Part shown: positions 7,452-16,555 of the stretch, piece after piece
Numbering within the stretch: position 1 is the stretch's first letter
Layout: every line of letters starts with the position of its first letter
Source of the DNA: SZAS-79 sp038329645
GTDB lineage: Bacteria; Pseudomonadota; Gammaproteobacteria; Burkholderiales; SG8-39
DNA: 27,137 bases
Direction: 5' to 3'
Assembly: GCA_038329645.1 (NCBI GenBank)
Contig: JBBQNG010000024.1
Span: forward strand, 1-27,137
Program-made: the position numbers and the translations under genes
Notes under the pieces: generated by a model
Seen by the model: the letters and a program-made list of their open reading frames with translations, nothing else
Databases searched by the model: none
What the model was told of the DNA's origin: nothing

Positions 7452-10127
7452 CTACCTGCCGTAGAACCGGTAGTTGTTGCGGCCCAGCTTCTTGGCCCGG
7501 TACATCGCGACATCGGCGTTGCGCAGCAGCGCTTCGCCGTCGCCGGCGTCGCCAGGGAACAGGCTGATCCCTATGCTCGCGCCGATAGTGAACGTGCGCC
7601 CGTCCACGCGGATCTCCGGCACCAGAGTGCGCAGGATCTTCTCGGCAACCACCGAGCAATCGGCCTCGAGGGCAAGGTCGGGGATCACGATGACGAACTC
7701 GTCGCCCCCCTGGCGCGCGAGCGTGTCGGCCTTGCGCACGCACCCCATCAGGCGGTTGGCGATTTCGCGGAGCACCGAGTCGCCCGCCTTGTGCCCGGCC
7801 GAATCGTTGACCACCTTGAAATTGTCGAGGTCGACGACCATCACGGCCAGGCCGGCATCGCGGCGCTGCGCGGCGAACACGGCCTGCCTCAGGCGGTCCT
7901 CGAGCAGGCGCCGATTGGGCAGGCCGGTGAGAGTGTCGTGGTAGGCGAGGTAGCGCACCTCCTCTTCCTGGCGCTTCCTTTCGGTGATGTCCTGCGACAC
8001 GCCGATCACGCGGGATGCGGCGCCGTTCGCGTCGAACACCACGTTGCCCCGCGCCGCAAGCCAGCGGACCTTGCCGTCGCGCCCAACGATGCGGAATTCG
8101 CATGCAAGAACCTCGCCAGCGCGCAATGTGAGGCTGCATGAATCCTCGTAACGCTGCCGGTCGTCTGGATGGATCAGCCTGCGGAAATCCGGTGTCACCG
8201 ACACGCCGAGGGGCAGCGGGCCCAGCAGGCCCGCAGGATCGCGCCCCCACGTGAACGAATCTTCGCCGACGTTCCATTCCCAGTAGTAGAGGTCGGCGGC
8301 ATCCACCGCCAGGCGCAGCCGCTCGACGCTCTCGTAGAGGGCCGCCGCGGCGAGCTTCACTTCGGTGATGTCGCGCGCGGTCCCTGTGGCGCCGACGATC
8401 TCGCCGGCCTGGTTGCGCAGGGCTAACGCGTTGAACGAAAGGTCCACCGGCATTCCGTCGCGGCGCAGGTGCCGCGTTTCGTGGTTGAACAGCGGCTCGC
8501 CCCGGAAAATCGCATTGAATACCACCTTGTCGCGCTCGCGCACTTCATCGGCGAGCGAGTCGGAGAATGGCCGCCCGAGCATGTCGGCCGCCTCGCCGCC
8601 CCAGATGCGGCGCACGGCCGCTGCGTTGAGGTAGGTCCAGCAGCCCGTGAGATCGATCGACCAGATCAGATCGTTGGAGGTCTCGACCAGGCTGCGGTAC
8701 ATCTCCTCGCTTGCGCGCAGCGCGCGCTCCGCGGCACGCCGGTCCTCGGCGTCCGAGAACGCAAAAATGGCGGCGCTCTCCGGGCGCGCCGCATCCAGCG
8801 CCCGGCCGAGACTCCGGCACCACACCGGCGTGCCGTCCTTGCGCACCATGCGCGTGTCGGCTTCGAGGATGCCGCCGCCGGCAAGCCTTGAATAGGTGTC
8901 GGCGCCTACCGTTTCCCACGACTTGGCCGAACCGTACAGGAACCGGGTCGGCTTCCCGGCCAGTTCCCCCGGGGCATACCCGAGCATCAGCTCGAGCCTG
9001 CGATTGCAGCGCACGATGGTGCGGTTCTCGACGAACGCGACCCCAACCGGGAGGATGTCCAGCACGAGGTTCTCCTCCGCCAGCACGGCCTGGTATGCGG
9101 CCTCGGCGCGCTTGGTTTCGGTGATGTCCGTGAATACCCCGACGATGCCGCCGAGCGGCGTGCGTACCGTCTTGCCCTGCAGCCAGCGGCCGTCGCGCGT
9201 GCGGTACTGGCGCAGTTCGCCCTTGCCTGCCAGGTGGCGCTGCGTACGATTGCGGATCCACGCCTCGCGCTCCGCAGCGTCGGCCTGGCTCACGAATTCG
9301 GCGTTGTCGAAGGCCGTTTCGGCAATCGTCCGGAACGGCGTGCCGGGCAGGTCCTCGGGCCGCCTCCCCGGCGCGTACAGCGATGCGTACTCGAAATTGC
9401 ACGCAACCAGCCGGTCATCCTCGTCGTAGATGGCGATGCCGTCGGGCGAGCTGCCGATCGCGTCGCGCAGCCGGCTCTCGCTCGCGCCCAGCCTTTCGAC
9501 GAGCGCCGCGTTTTCGATGCGGATTTTCAAGGTGCGGCATACGGACCGGTGCAATTTGGCGAACACGCCGATCATGGCGCCCGCAAATACCAGCACCATC
9601 GCCGCCATGCCGGTGTAGACGTCGATGCGCTGCGCGAGAAGCGCCCAGGCAGCCGACAGCGCGGGCAGCGTCACGAAAGCGCTGAAGGCCAGCCAGCTGG
9701 GCGCGTAAATGCCGGCGGCCCCGATGATCATGCCTCCGAGGACGAACATCATCGCGATCCTCTGCAGGGGACCGCCGGATTCGAAGAACAGGGCCGGCAG
9801 CAGCGCCCACACGGCGCCGGCGGCGAGAGTGCCGAGCGCGAAGCGCCGCTCCCACGCGAGCGCCGCGGAGTTGCGCGTGCCCGAGCGCAGGTAGGCCAGA
9901 TGCATAAGAGTGCGGCCCCCGGTCACCCCGACCAGGCTGAGCAGCCAGGCCACGATCACCTCGCCCGAGACCGGGCTCCACAGGAAGAACGCGAGGATCC
10001 CGGCGTTCAGAGGCGTCACCACATAGGCCGACCCGGCCAGGCCGAACAGTTCGGCCACGCGCTCCTGGTCGTAGCGCGCGGAGCCTTGCGCGGCGACGAC
10101 GATTGAAGGTGAAACGGGTTCGCTCAA
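7452..10127 (-). CDS. Membrane-anchored multi-PAS diguanylate cyclase
   Basis: This 891-residue sensor enzyme should make cyclic di-GMP from two GTP. The first ~205 residues hold about five or six membrane helices of an unnamed sensor region. Four PAS/PAC modules follow, at about 217-337, 345-460, 470-595 and 605-720, two of them ending in clear DITE-type PAC signatures. The GGDEF domain fills the C-terminus, with intact GGDEF at 807-811 and the product-inhibition I-site RKAD at 798-801 at the usual five-residue spacing. There is no EAL domain. The start is a TTG: an in-frame stop lies about 40 bp upstream and no ATG or GTG comes earlier, so TTG is the only reasonable choice. The ribosome site is poor (GGATC). 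It sits 170 bp after glcF. Confidence 0.92.
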   Translation of the reverse strand: MSEPVSPSIVVAAQGSARYDQERVAELFGLAGSAYVVTPLNAGILAFFLWSPVSGEVIVAWLLSLVGVTGGRTLMHLAYLRSGTRNSAALAWERRFALGTLAAGAVWALLPALFFESGGPLQRIAMMFVLGGMIIGAAGIYAPSWLAFSAFVTLPALSAAWALLAQRIDVYTGMAAMVLVFAGAMIGVFAKLHRSVCRTLKIRIENAALVERLGASESRLRDAIGSSPDGIAIYDEDDRLVACNFEYASLYAPGRRPEDLPGTPFRTIAETAFDNAEFVSQADAAEREAWIRNRTQRHLAGKGELRQYRTRDGRWLQGKTVRTPLGGIVGVFTDITETKRAEAAYQAVLAEENLVLDILPVGVAFVENRTIVRCNRRLELMLGYAPGELAGKPTRFLYGSAKSWETVGADTYSRLAGGGILEADTRMVRKDGTPVWCRSLGRALDAARPESAAIFAFSDAEDRRAAERALRASEEMYRSLVETSNDLIWSIDLTGCWTYLNAAAVRRIWGGEAADMLGRPFSDSLADEVRERDKVVFNAIFRGEPLFNHETRHLRRDGMPVDLSFNALALRNQAGEIVGATGTARDITEVKLAAAALYESVERLRLAVDAADLYYWEWNVGEDSFTWGRDPAGLLGPLPLGVSVTPDFRRLIHPDDRQRYEDSCSLTLRAGEVLACEFRIVGRDGKVRWLAARGNVVFDANGAASRVIGVSQDITERKRQEEEVRYLAYHDTLTGLPNRRLLEDRLRQAVFAAQRRDAGLAVMVVDLDNFKVVNDSAGHKAGDSVLREIANRLMGCVRKADTLARQGGDEFVIVIPDLALEADCSVVAEKILRTLVPEIRVDGRTFTIGASIGISLFPGDAGDGEALLRNADVAMYRAKKLGRNNYRFYGR

Positions 10128-10297
10128 GGCGCTGGATCCGTGGTCGCGATGGGTTGCCGAAAGTTACGCGGCCCCTCTCTGCGCATGCATCGATTCCCTC
10201 ACACGAAACACAATCTCTTGCACAAAGGCCAACGCCGGACAGACCAGTGGCGCCTGCGGGCCGACGAACGTTGCGCGCGCAGATGCGGCAATGGAAT

Positions 10298-11533
10298 TTA
10301 TTGCGCGAACACCTTGTCGAGCAGCTGGATCCAGTGCGCCACGCGCGTCCGTGTGCCGGATGCGAGATGCGTAAGGCAACCGATGTTGGCCGTTGCGATT
10401 TCATCCGGGCCGCCAGCCTGGAGCGCGGCAAGCTTGCTGCCGCGCAGACGCATGGCGAGCTCCGGCTGCAGGATCGAATAGGTGCCCGCCGAGCCGCAGC
10501 AAAGGTGCGCATCGGCCACGGCAGCGAGCTCGAATCCTGCCGCTTCGAGGAGCGCTTCGACGCTGCCGCGAATCTGCTGGCCGTGCTGCAGGCTGCACGG
10601 AGAGTGGAACGCGATTTTCCTCTTCGAGCCCGCCTCCCGGGCGGCCAGTTTCTTCAATCCGGCCAGCTCGGCGCCCAGGACTTCGCACAAATCCAGCGTC
10701 ATCGCCGAAACGCGCGCCGCTTTGGCCGCATAGACCGGGTCGTGCCTGAGCAGGTGCCCGTAGTCCTTCACCATCGTGCCGCATCCGCTGGCGGTCATCA
10801 CGATCGCCTCCGCGCCGGCGTCCACCTGCGGCCACCAGGCATCGATGAGCGCACGTGCGTCCGCCTTGCCTGCCTCCTGGCGATTCAGGTGGAACCTGAC
10901 CGCGCCGCAGCACCCCGCGCCGTTCGCTTCGACGAGCGAAATCCCGAGCCGGTCAAGGACCCGCGCGGCCGCGGCGTTGATCGCCGGCGCAAGCGCCGGC
11001 TGCACGCAACCCCCCAGCACAAGCATGCGGCGGGCGTGGCGCGGTGGCGGCCAGGCGCCGGCCGCGTCGGCTCGTTCGGGCACTTTTTCGGCAAGCGCAG
11101 CCGGTAGCAAGGGCCGCGCCACGCGACCCATCGCCAGCAGGGCCGAAAAGATTTTCGTGCGCGGCAGGACCGCGGACAACACCGAGCGCTGCAACGTTTG
11201 CCAGGGCCCGCGCGGCACAAGCTCCTCGACCACCTTGCGGCCGATATCGGCAAGGCGCCCGTACTCGACGCCCGAAGGGCAGGTCGTCTCGCATGCGCGG
11301 CAGGTCAGGCAGCGGTCGAGGTGCAGCTGCGTCTGCGCGGTGATTTCGCTGCCCTCCAGGGTCTGCTTGATCAGGTAGATGCGTCCGCGCGGACCGTCCA
11401 GCTCGTCGCCCAGCAGCTGGTAGGTTGGGCAGGTCGCGGTACAAAAGCCGCAGTGCACGCACTTGCGCAGGATGGCGTCGGCTTCGATGCCTTCGGGCGT
11501 GTCGCGGATGAAATCGGCGAGGCTGGTCTGCAT
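10298..11533 (-). CDS. glcF: Glycolate oxidase iron-sulfur subunit
   Basis: This 411-residue subunit passes electrons from the flavin subunits of glycolate oxidase to the quinone pool at the inner membrane. Two ferredoxin-type 4Fe-4S sites are complete: CVHCGFCTATCP (Cys 25, 28, 31, 35) and CLTCRACETTCP (Cys 75, 78, 81, 85). The C-terminal two-thirds carry the paired cysteine-rich CCG motifs GAGCCGAVRFH and LCCGSAGTYS of the GlcF/HdrB group. Length matches the family. It lies 25 bp after glcE in the hyi-glcDEF operon. No clear terminator separates it from the downstream cyclase gene, so partial read-through is possible. Confidence 0.97.
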   Translation of the reverse strand: MQTSLADFIRDTPEGIEADAILRKCVHCGFCTATCPTYQLLGDELDGPRGRIYLIKQTLEGSEITAQTQLHLDRCLTCRACETTCPSGVEYGRLADIGRKVVEELVPRGPWQTLQRSVLSAVLPRTKIFSALLAMGRVARPLLPAALAEKVPERADAAGAWPPPRHARRMLVLGGCVQPALAPAINAAAARVLDRLGISLVEANGAGCCGAVRFHLNRQEAGKADARALIDAWWPQVDAGAEAIVMTASGCGTMVKDYGHLLRHDPVYAAKAARVSAMTLDLCEVLGAELAGLKKLAAREAGSKRKIAFHSPCSLQHGQQIRGSVEALLEAAGFELAAVADAHLCCGSAGTYSILQPELAMRLRGSKLAALQAGGPDEIATANIGCLTHLASGTRTRVAHWIQLLDKVFAQ

Positions 11534-11558
11534 CAGTGCGCCGTGCCGTTGGCCGCGA

Positions 11559-12635
11559 TCACCATTCGGGATACAGCCGGTGGCGGTTGAACACGCCGGC
11601 CGGGTCGAACACCGCCTTCACCTTGCGATGCAGGCGCGCGACGACGGGTTCGAGCGCAGCGAAGGCACCCGCGGATTTGTCTTCGCCGCGAAACAGCGTC
11701 GCATGACCGCCCGCCGAGCGGGCGGCCTTGTGCACCGATTCGCCGCGGGCGTCGGTCTTCTGCCAGCGCAGAGCCCCGCCCCACTCCACTAACTGGCTGC
11801 CCGGGAGCGAAATCGCGGCGGCAGCCGGCGGCACCGACAGGCGCCACAGCGCCCCCGGTTGGGCGAAAAACGGGTCGGTATGCTCGCGCAATCCTTGCCA
11901 GAACAGGGTAGCGGCGGCATCGTCGATAGGCTCGCCGCCCAGGCTTGCGCGCGCCGCATCCACCGCGGCCGCTGCGCCTTCGAGCCGCACGCTCAGCGCG
12001 CCCGCACTCCATGCGCTCGCGCTGATTGGCAGGGGCATGCCGCCCCATTCGTTCAGTCGGTCGAGTGCCTCGGCCTCGCCCATCGCCAGGCGCAGGGTCG
12101 CGCGCGCCACCGGTTGGGGCAGCACCTTGAGCGAGACTTCCAGGATCGGGCCGAGCGTGCCCATCGATCCCGTCACCAGCCGCGACACGTCGTAGCCCGC
12201 CACGTTTTTCATCACCTGGCCGCCGAAGCGCATCGCGTCGCCGCGCCCGTCCATCAGTACACAGCCGAGCACATAGTCGCGCACGGCGCCGTAGTACAGC
12301 CCGTTCGAGGCACGGCGCGGTCCCGCCAGGCCGGCCGCGACGCAGCCGCCCAGGGTGGCGCCCGCGCCGAAATGCGGCGGCTCGAACGAGATCATCTGCC
12401 TGTGCTCGCCCAGCACCGCCTCGAGCTCGGCAAGCGTTGTGCCGCAGCGTGCGGTGACCACCAGCTCGCTCGGCTCATAGCTCACGATGCCTGCGTAGCC
12501 GCGCAGGTCCAGCGGATCGCCTTCGAGCGGCCCGCCGTAGAAATCCTTCGTGCCGCCCCCGCGCAGGCATAGCAGCTTGCCGCTTGAGGCCGCGGCACGC
12601 ACCCGATCCGCATAGCCTGCGAGGACCGCGTCCAT
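11559..12635 (-). CDS. glcE: Glycolate oxidase FAD-binding subunit GlcE
   Basis: This 358-residue FAD-linked subunit pairs with GlcD. The PCMH-type FAD fold is visible from LCLRGGGTKDFYGG near the N-terminus and VMKNVAGYDVSRLVTGSMG in the middle, which is diagnostic for GlcE. The open frame extends to 12758 with a low-complexity Ser/Thr/Cys stretch, but that part overlaps glcD and looks nothing like GlcE. I placed the start at MDAVLAGYADRV (12635). There the glcD stop and glcE start are read as TGACATG, a one-base gap that couples translation of the two subunits. Confidence 0.95.
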   Translation of the reverse strand: MDAVLAGYADRVRAAASSGKLLCLRGGGTKDFYGGPLEGDPLDLRGYAGIVSYEPSELVVTARCGTTLAELEAVLGEHRQMISFEPPHFGAGATLGGCVAAGLAGPRRASNGLYYGAVRDYVLGCVLMDGRGDAMRFGGQVMKNVAGYDVSRLVTGSMGTLGPILEVSLKVLPQPVARATLRLAMGEAEALDRLNEWGGMPLPISASAWSAGALSVRLEGAAAAVDAARASLGGEPIDDAAATLFWQGLREHTDPFFAQPGALWRLSVPPAAAAISLPGSQLVEWGGALRWQKTDARGESVHKAARSAGGHATLFRGEDKSAGAFAALEPVVARLHRKVKAVFDPAGVFNRHRLYPEW

Positions 12636-12636
12636 G

Positions 12637-14130
12637 TCAGAACCGGGGCAGACCGGCGAAAGGCAGTTTTCCCGCCCGCACGTGCATGCGCCCGTATTCC
12701 GCGCAGCGATGCAGCGTGGGGATGTTCTTGCCGGGGTTGAGCAGGCCGTGCTCGTCAAACGCCCGCTTGAGGGCGAGGAAGAGTTCGATCTCCCGGGTGC
12801 CGAACTGGATGCACATCTGGTTGATCTTTTCTATGCCAACGCCGTGCTCGCCGGTGATCGTCCCGCCGACGGCGACGCATTTCTCCAGCACCTCGGCGGC
12901 GAACGCCTCCGTGCGCTTCAATTCGCCGGCGTCGTTGGCATCGAACAGGATCAGCGGGTGCAGGTTGCCGTCGCCGGCGTGGAAAACGTTGGGGCAGCGC
13001 AGGCCGTACTTGGCTTCCATCTCGGCGATGAAGCCGAGCATTTCGCCCAGGCGCTTTTTCGGGATCGTGCCATCCATGCAGTAGTAGTCCGGCGAGATCC
13101 GCCCCACCGCCGGGAACGCTGCCTTGCGCCCGGCCCAGAATTTCATGCGCTCGGCCTCGTTTGCCGAAACGCGCAGCTGCGTGGCGCCGGAGCGGGATAG
13201 AACCGCTTTCATGCGCGCGATCTCCTCCTCGACCTCGTGAGGCGTGCCGTCGGACTCGCACAACAGGATCGCGGCGGCCTCGAGGTCATAGCCCGCGTGC
13301 ACGAATTCCTCGACGGCGCGGGTGGCGGGCCGGTCCATCATCTCGAGGCCGGCCGGGATGATGCCGGCGGCGATCATGTCGGCCACCGCGTTGCCCGCGG
13401 TCTCGACTTCGGCGAACGAAGCCATGATCACGCGCGCCGTTTCGGGCCGCGGCACGAGCTTGACCGTCGCCTCTACAGTGACCGCGAGCATGCCCTCGGA
13501 GCCGATCGCAAGCGCAAGCAGGTCGTACCCGGCGGAGTCGAGCGCCTCCGAGCCGAACTCGACCGCGTCGCCCTCGACCGTATAGCCGCGGACCCGGAGC
13601 ACGTTGTGGACCGTGAGGCCGTACTTGAGGCAGTGCAGCCCGCCCGAGTTCTCGGCGATGTTGCCGCCGATGGTGCAGGCGATCTGGCTCGACGGATCGG
13701 GGGCGTAGTAGAGCTTGTGGACGGCCGCCGCTTCGGAGATCGCTGCGTTGCGCACCCCGGGCTGCACGCGCGCGGTGCGCGCGCGCGGATCGACCGAGAG
13801 GATCCGGTTGAACTTCGCCATGCCTAGGAGCACGCCCTCGCCCGAGGGCAGCGCGCCGCCGGACAATCCCGTACCCGCCCCGCGCGGCACAACCGGCACT
13901 TTCATGCGGTGGCAGGCGCGCAGCACACCGACGACCTGCTCTTCGGTTTCGGGCAGCGCGACGACCATGGGCAGCTGGCGGTAGGCCGACAGGCCGTCGC
14001 ATTCGTAGGGCCGGGTCTCCTCTTCGCGATGGAGGACCGCGTGCGCCGGCATGAAAGCGCGCAGCGCGGCGACCACTTCGCGCTGGCGCGCGGCGTCTAT
14101 GCGCTCTTCGGTCAGGTCTTCGGCGCCCAT
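12637..14130 (-). CDS. glcD: Glycolate oxidase catalytic FAD subunit GlcD
   Basis: This 497-residue subunit oxidises glycolate (often also D-lactate) to glyoxylate. The FAD_binding_4 domain shows VPRGAGTGLSGGALP and the pyrophosphate-contact segment GGNIAENSGGLHCLKYGLT. The C-terminal FAD-oxidase domain contains the histidine-rich active-site segments VFHAGDGNLHPLILFD and GTITGEHGVG. Length and order match GlcD. Its ATG directly abuts the hyi stop (TGAATG), so it is translated as part of the hyi-glcDEF unit. Confidence 0.97.
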   Translation of the reverse strand: MGAEDLTEERIDAARQREVVAALRAFMPAHAVLHREEETRPYECDGLSAYRQLPMVVALPETEEQVVGVLRACHRMKVPVVPRGAGTGLSGGALPSGEGVLLGMAKFNRILSVDPRARTARVQPGVRNAAISEAAAVHKLYYAPDPSSQIACTIGGNIAENSGGLHCLKYGLTVHNVLRVRGYTVEGDAVEFGSEALDSAGYDLLALAIGSEGMLAVTVEATVKLVPRPETARVIMASFAEVETAGNAVADMIAAGIIPAGLEMMDRPATRAVEEFVHAGYDLEAAAILLCESDGTPHEVEEEIARMKAVLSRSGATQLRVSANEAERMKFWAGRKAAFPAVGRISPDYYCMDGTIPKKRLGEMLGFIAEMEAKYGLRCPNVFHAGDGNLHPLILFDANDAGELKRTEAFAAEVLEKCVAVGGTITGEHGVGIEKINQMCIQFGTREIELFLALKRAFDEHGLLNPGKNIPTLHRCAEYGRMHVRAGKLPFAGLPRF

Positions 14131-14913
14131 TCAGGCTTTCAGGTAGGGCGCGGCCCAGGCAAGGCCGCGGAGGGTATCGCCTGCCGGATTGTATTCGCAG
14201 CCGACCGCGCCCCGGTAGCCGAGGCGGTCGATCTCCGCGAGCAGGAAGCCGAAGTTGAGCTCGCCGGTTCCCGGTTCGTGGCGAAGCGGGACGTCGGCGA
14301 TCTGAATGTGGCCGATCCGCGGCAGCAGGCGCTCGATGGTCTTCGCGATGTCCCCCTCCATAATCTGCATGTGAAAGAGGTCGTACTGGATGAAGGCGTT
14401 GTCGGCACCGACTGCGTCGAGGATCGCGACGGCTTGCGCGGAGCCGGTGAGGAAGAACCCGGGCACCGTGCGCGTATTGATCGGCTCGATCATGAGCGCA
14501 ATACCCGCCTTGGCCAGCTCGCCGGCTGCGAAGCGCAGGTTGTCCACGAAAGTGGCGCGATAGGGCGCAAGCGATGCCCCTGCGGGCACCAGGCCTGCGA
14601 GGCAATTGAGCCGGGCACAGCGCACGGCGCGCGCGTACTCGACGGCGCGCGCGACGCCTTCGCGGAATTCGCCGACACGCTCCGGCAGGCAGGCGATGCC
14701 GCGGTCGCCCTTGGCCGGATTGCCCGAGGGAATGTTGTGCAGCACGACCTCGACGCCGGCCTCGCGCGCCTTCTGCGCGATCGCATCCTTGTCGAATTCG
14801 TACGGGAACTGGTATTCCACACTGTGGAATCCGGCCTGGGCAGCCGCGCCGAAGCGTTCGAGAAAATCCCGCTCGGTGAACAGCAGGGAAAGGTTTGCGG
14901 CAAGTTTGGGCAT
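14131..14913 (-). CDS. hyi: Hydroxypyruvate isomerase
   Basis: This 260-residue xylose-isomerase-like TIM-barrel enzyme interconverts hydroxypyruvate and tartronate semialdehyde in glyoxylate metabolism. It begins MPKLAANLSLLFTERDFLER and contains VEYQFPYEFD, IEPINTRTVPGFFL, YDLFHMQIMEGD and EYNPAGDT. These are conserved family blocks with the metal-binding Glu, Asp, His and Glu residues. Length is typical. It is the first gene of the glc operon: a promoter lies about 40 bp upstream and the stop abuts glcD. No obvious Shine-Dalgarno sequence precedes the ATG. Confidence 0.96.
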   Translation of the reverse strand: MPKLAANLSLLFTERDFLERFGAAAQAGFHSVEYQFPYEFDKDAIAQKAREAGVEVVLHNIPSGNPAKGDRGIACLPERVGEFREGVARAVEYARAVRCARLNCLAGLVPAGASLAPYRATFVDNLRFAAGELAKAGIALMIEPINTRTVPGFFLTGSAQAVAILDAVGADNAFIQYDLFHMQIMEGDIAKTIERLLPRIGHIQIADVPLRHEPGTGELNFGFLLAEIDRLGYRGAVGCEYNPAGDTLRGLAWAAPYLKA

Positions 14914-14954
14914 TGCAGTCGATAGGGGGTTGTCGATGCAGGGCTGGTGCGGTC

Positions 14955-14983
14955 AGGATATGGATCGCGCTTGCGAGCGTCAA
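14955..14983 (-). promoter_or_regulatory. Predicted sigma70 promoter of hyi-glcDEF
   Basis: On the minus strand TTGACG (14983-14978) is followed after exactly 17 bp by TATCCT (14960-14955). This is a good match to the sigma70 consensus, and it would give a leader of roughly 35 nt before hyi. It lies in the divergent gap shared with the TauE/SafE gene. No GlcC-type regulator gene is present within the window. Confidence 0.6.
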
Positions 14984-15059
14984 TCGATTGCCGCAAGCCG
15001 AAGGCATGGGACAATGCGGGCACAGGAATTCGTTTTCACAACCGCCTGGAAACCCCCGC

Positions 15060-16016
15060 TTGACTACTTCCGTTTCGCCTGCCTGCTGGGTTGCGCGCGG
15101 CCTGCTGATCGCGCTGGCGGCGGGCGTGCCCGACATCGCGTTCGCTGCGGAAAATCCGGCAAGCGCAGCTCTGGCCTGGTGGGTGTGGCCCCTCGTGCTC
15201 TTCGCGGTGACCCTGCTGCTCGGGATCGTGGCGATCCTCGGGGGCGTAGGCGGCGGGGTCCTCTTCGTGCCGATAGTGAGCGGGTTTTTCCCGTTTCACC
15301 TTGATTTCGTACGCGGCGCCGGCCTGCTGCTCGCGCTGTGCGGCGCCCTCTCGGCAGGTCCCTGGCTCCTGCGCAGCGGTCTCGCGAGCATGCGCCTCGC
15401 GCTGCCGCTTGCGCTGATCGGCTCAATCACTTCGATTTTCGGCGCGCTCATCGGGCTTGCGCTGCCCGCCAGCGTGGTGCAGACGGCGCTCGGCGTGGTC
15501 ATCCTCGGGATCGTCGCGCTCATGCTCCGCACGCAAGGACGCGCCGCGCCTGCCGCGCCCGGGTCCGATGCGATCGCCTCGGCATTGCGCCTGCACGGTA
15601 TCTATCACGACCCGGCGCTGGGCAGGGACGTCGAATGGCAGGCCAGGAACACCGCGGCCGGGCTTGCGACCTTTGCCGCGATCGGCGTGCTTGCCGGGAT
15701 GTTCGGTCTGGGCGCGGGATGGGCGAATGTGCCCGCGCTCAACCTGCTCATGGGCGTGCCGCTCAAGCTGGCCGCGGGGACCAGCAGTTTCCTGCTTTCC
15801 GTGATCGATACGTCGGCCGCATGGATCTACCTGAATCGCGGCGCGATGCTGCCGATGCTCGTCGTCCCGTCGTGCGTGGGAATCATGCTCGGCGCACGGA
15901 TCGGCGCGCGGCTGCTGCGGGTCGCGCCCACCCAGGTGATCCGCAGGACGGTGATCGCGCTACTGGTGTTCGCGGGGGCCCGCGCATTGCTGAAAGGACT
16001 CGGCCTGTGGACCTGA
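15060..16016 (+). CDS. TauE/SafE family permease
   Basis: This is a polytopic inner-membrane protein of about 318 residues with roughly eight membrane segments and two glycine-rich half-repeats, ILGGVGGGVLFVPI and IGVLAGMFGLGAGWANVPAL. These are the hallmark of the sulfite exporter TauE/SafE family, whose members move sulfite, sulfoacetate or other small anions out of the cell. The start is uncertain. I chose TTG at 15060 because it leaves a plausible N-terminal hydrophobic segment, while an in-frame ATG at 15006 would add a hydrophilic stretch and has GAAGG too close to it. The stop overlaps the next gene by 10 bp. The actual substrate is not shown. Confidence 0.85.
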   Translation: MTTSVSPACWVARGLLIALAAGVPDIAFAAENPASAALAWWVWPLVLFAVTLLLGIVAILGGVGGGVLFVPIVSGFFPFHLDFVRGAGLLLALCGALSAGPWLLRSGLASMRLALPLALIGSITSIFGALIGLALPASVVQTALGVVILGIVALMLRTQGRAAPAAPGSDAIASALRLHGIYHDPALGRDVEWQARNTAAGLATFAAIGVLAGMFGLGAGWANVPALNLLMGVPLKLAAGTSSFLLSVIDTSAAWIYLNRGAMLPMLVVPSCVGIMLGARIGARLLRVAPTQVIRRTVIALLVFAGARALLKGLGLWT

Positions 16017-16423
16017 AGCGCGAACTCGTATCCCCGGAACAGCTGCGCTACGCCGACTGGCTCGATGGCGGCACCAAAATCGGGTTGTGCCTCCTGCTCG
16101 TTTCCTTCGCCCTGTACGCAAGCGGCGTGGTCGAACCGCATATCCCCTTGTCCGAGCTTCCGGCCCTCTGGGTTTTGCCGGTAAGACAATACCTCGCCGC
16201 CACCGGACTGCCTTCCGGATGGGGGTGGCTGCCCATGACGGGGCGCAGCGACATGATGAATTTCCTCGGCATCGCGTTCCTCGCGCTCGTCACCGTGGGG
16301 TGCTATGCGCGGCTGGCGGTCACCTATGTCCGGCGGGGCGACAAGGCCTGCGCGTGGATCGTGCTGGCCGAGATTTGCGTGCTGATTCTCGCGGCATCGG
16401 GGCTCGTCGGCGGCGGGCACTAG
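16007..16423 (+). CDS. Small three-helix membrane protein coupled to TauE/SafE
   Basis: This 138-residue protein starts at a GTG that overlaps the end of the TauE/SafE gene by 10 bp, with AAAGGA about eight bases upstream. I do not recognise the family. It has a charged N-terminus (RELVSPEQLRYADWLDGG) and three predicted membrane helices: IGLCLLLVSFALYASGVV, a second around FLGIAFLALVTVGCYARL, and a third around IVLAEICVLILAASGLV. A conserved-looking loop rich in Trp, Pro and Gly lies between the first two. The overlap implies translational coupling, so it may be an accessory subunit of the permease. DUF1634-type proteins are known partners of TauE/SafE, but I cannot confirm that match. Confidence 0.8.
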   Translation: MDLKRELVSPEQLRYADWLDGGTKIGLCLLLVSFALYASGVVEPHIPLSELPALWVLPVRQYLAATGLPSGWGWLPMTGRSDMMNFLGIAFLALVTVGCYARLAVTYVRRGDKACAWIVLAEICVLILAASGLVGGGH

Positions 16424-16483
16424 CGCACCGGACGGACGACAAAGATGCTTTTCGGAACAGGGTTATATCGGCCAAACGGCTTG

Positions 16484-16492
16484 TGCTAGACT
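16484..16492 (+). promoter_or_regulatory. Candidate extended -10 promoter of the PuuD-like gene
   Basis: TGCTAGACT forms an extended -10 element (TGn plus TAGACT) about 64 bp before the ATG of the PuuD-like gene. The -35 region is poor (TTATAT with 18-bp spacing), which is usual for extended -10 promoters. Confidence 0.4.
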
Positions 16493-16555
16493 AAATTTCG
16501 CTCAGGGCTCATCCCCACGGGGTCGAACCCCTATAACAAAGAAAAGGAGTCATCC

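Noticed and set aside
10128..10297. Terminator or promoter between glcF and the cyclase gene
   Set aside because: I found no hairpin with a T-run and no convincing -35/-10 pair in this gap.
13286..15136. 616-codon minus-strand frame across hyi and glcD
   Set aside because: It crosses two well-supported genes in another frame and is dominated by Arg, Ala and Pro with no known domain.
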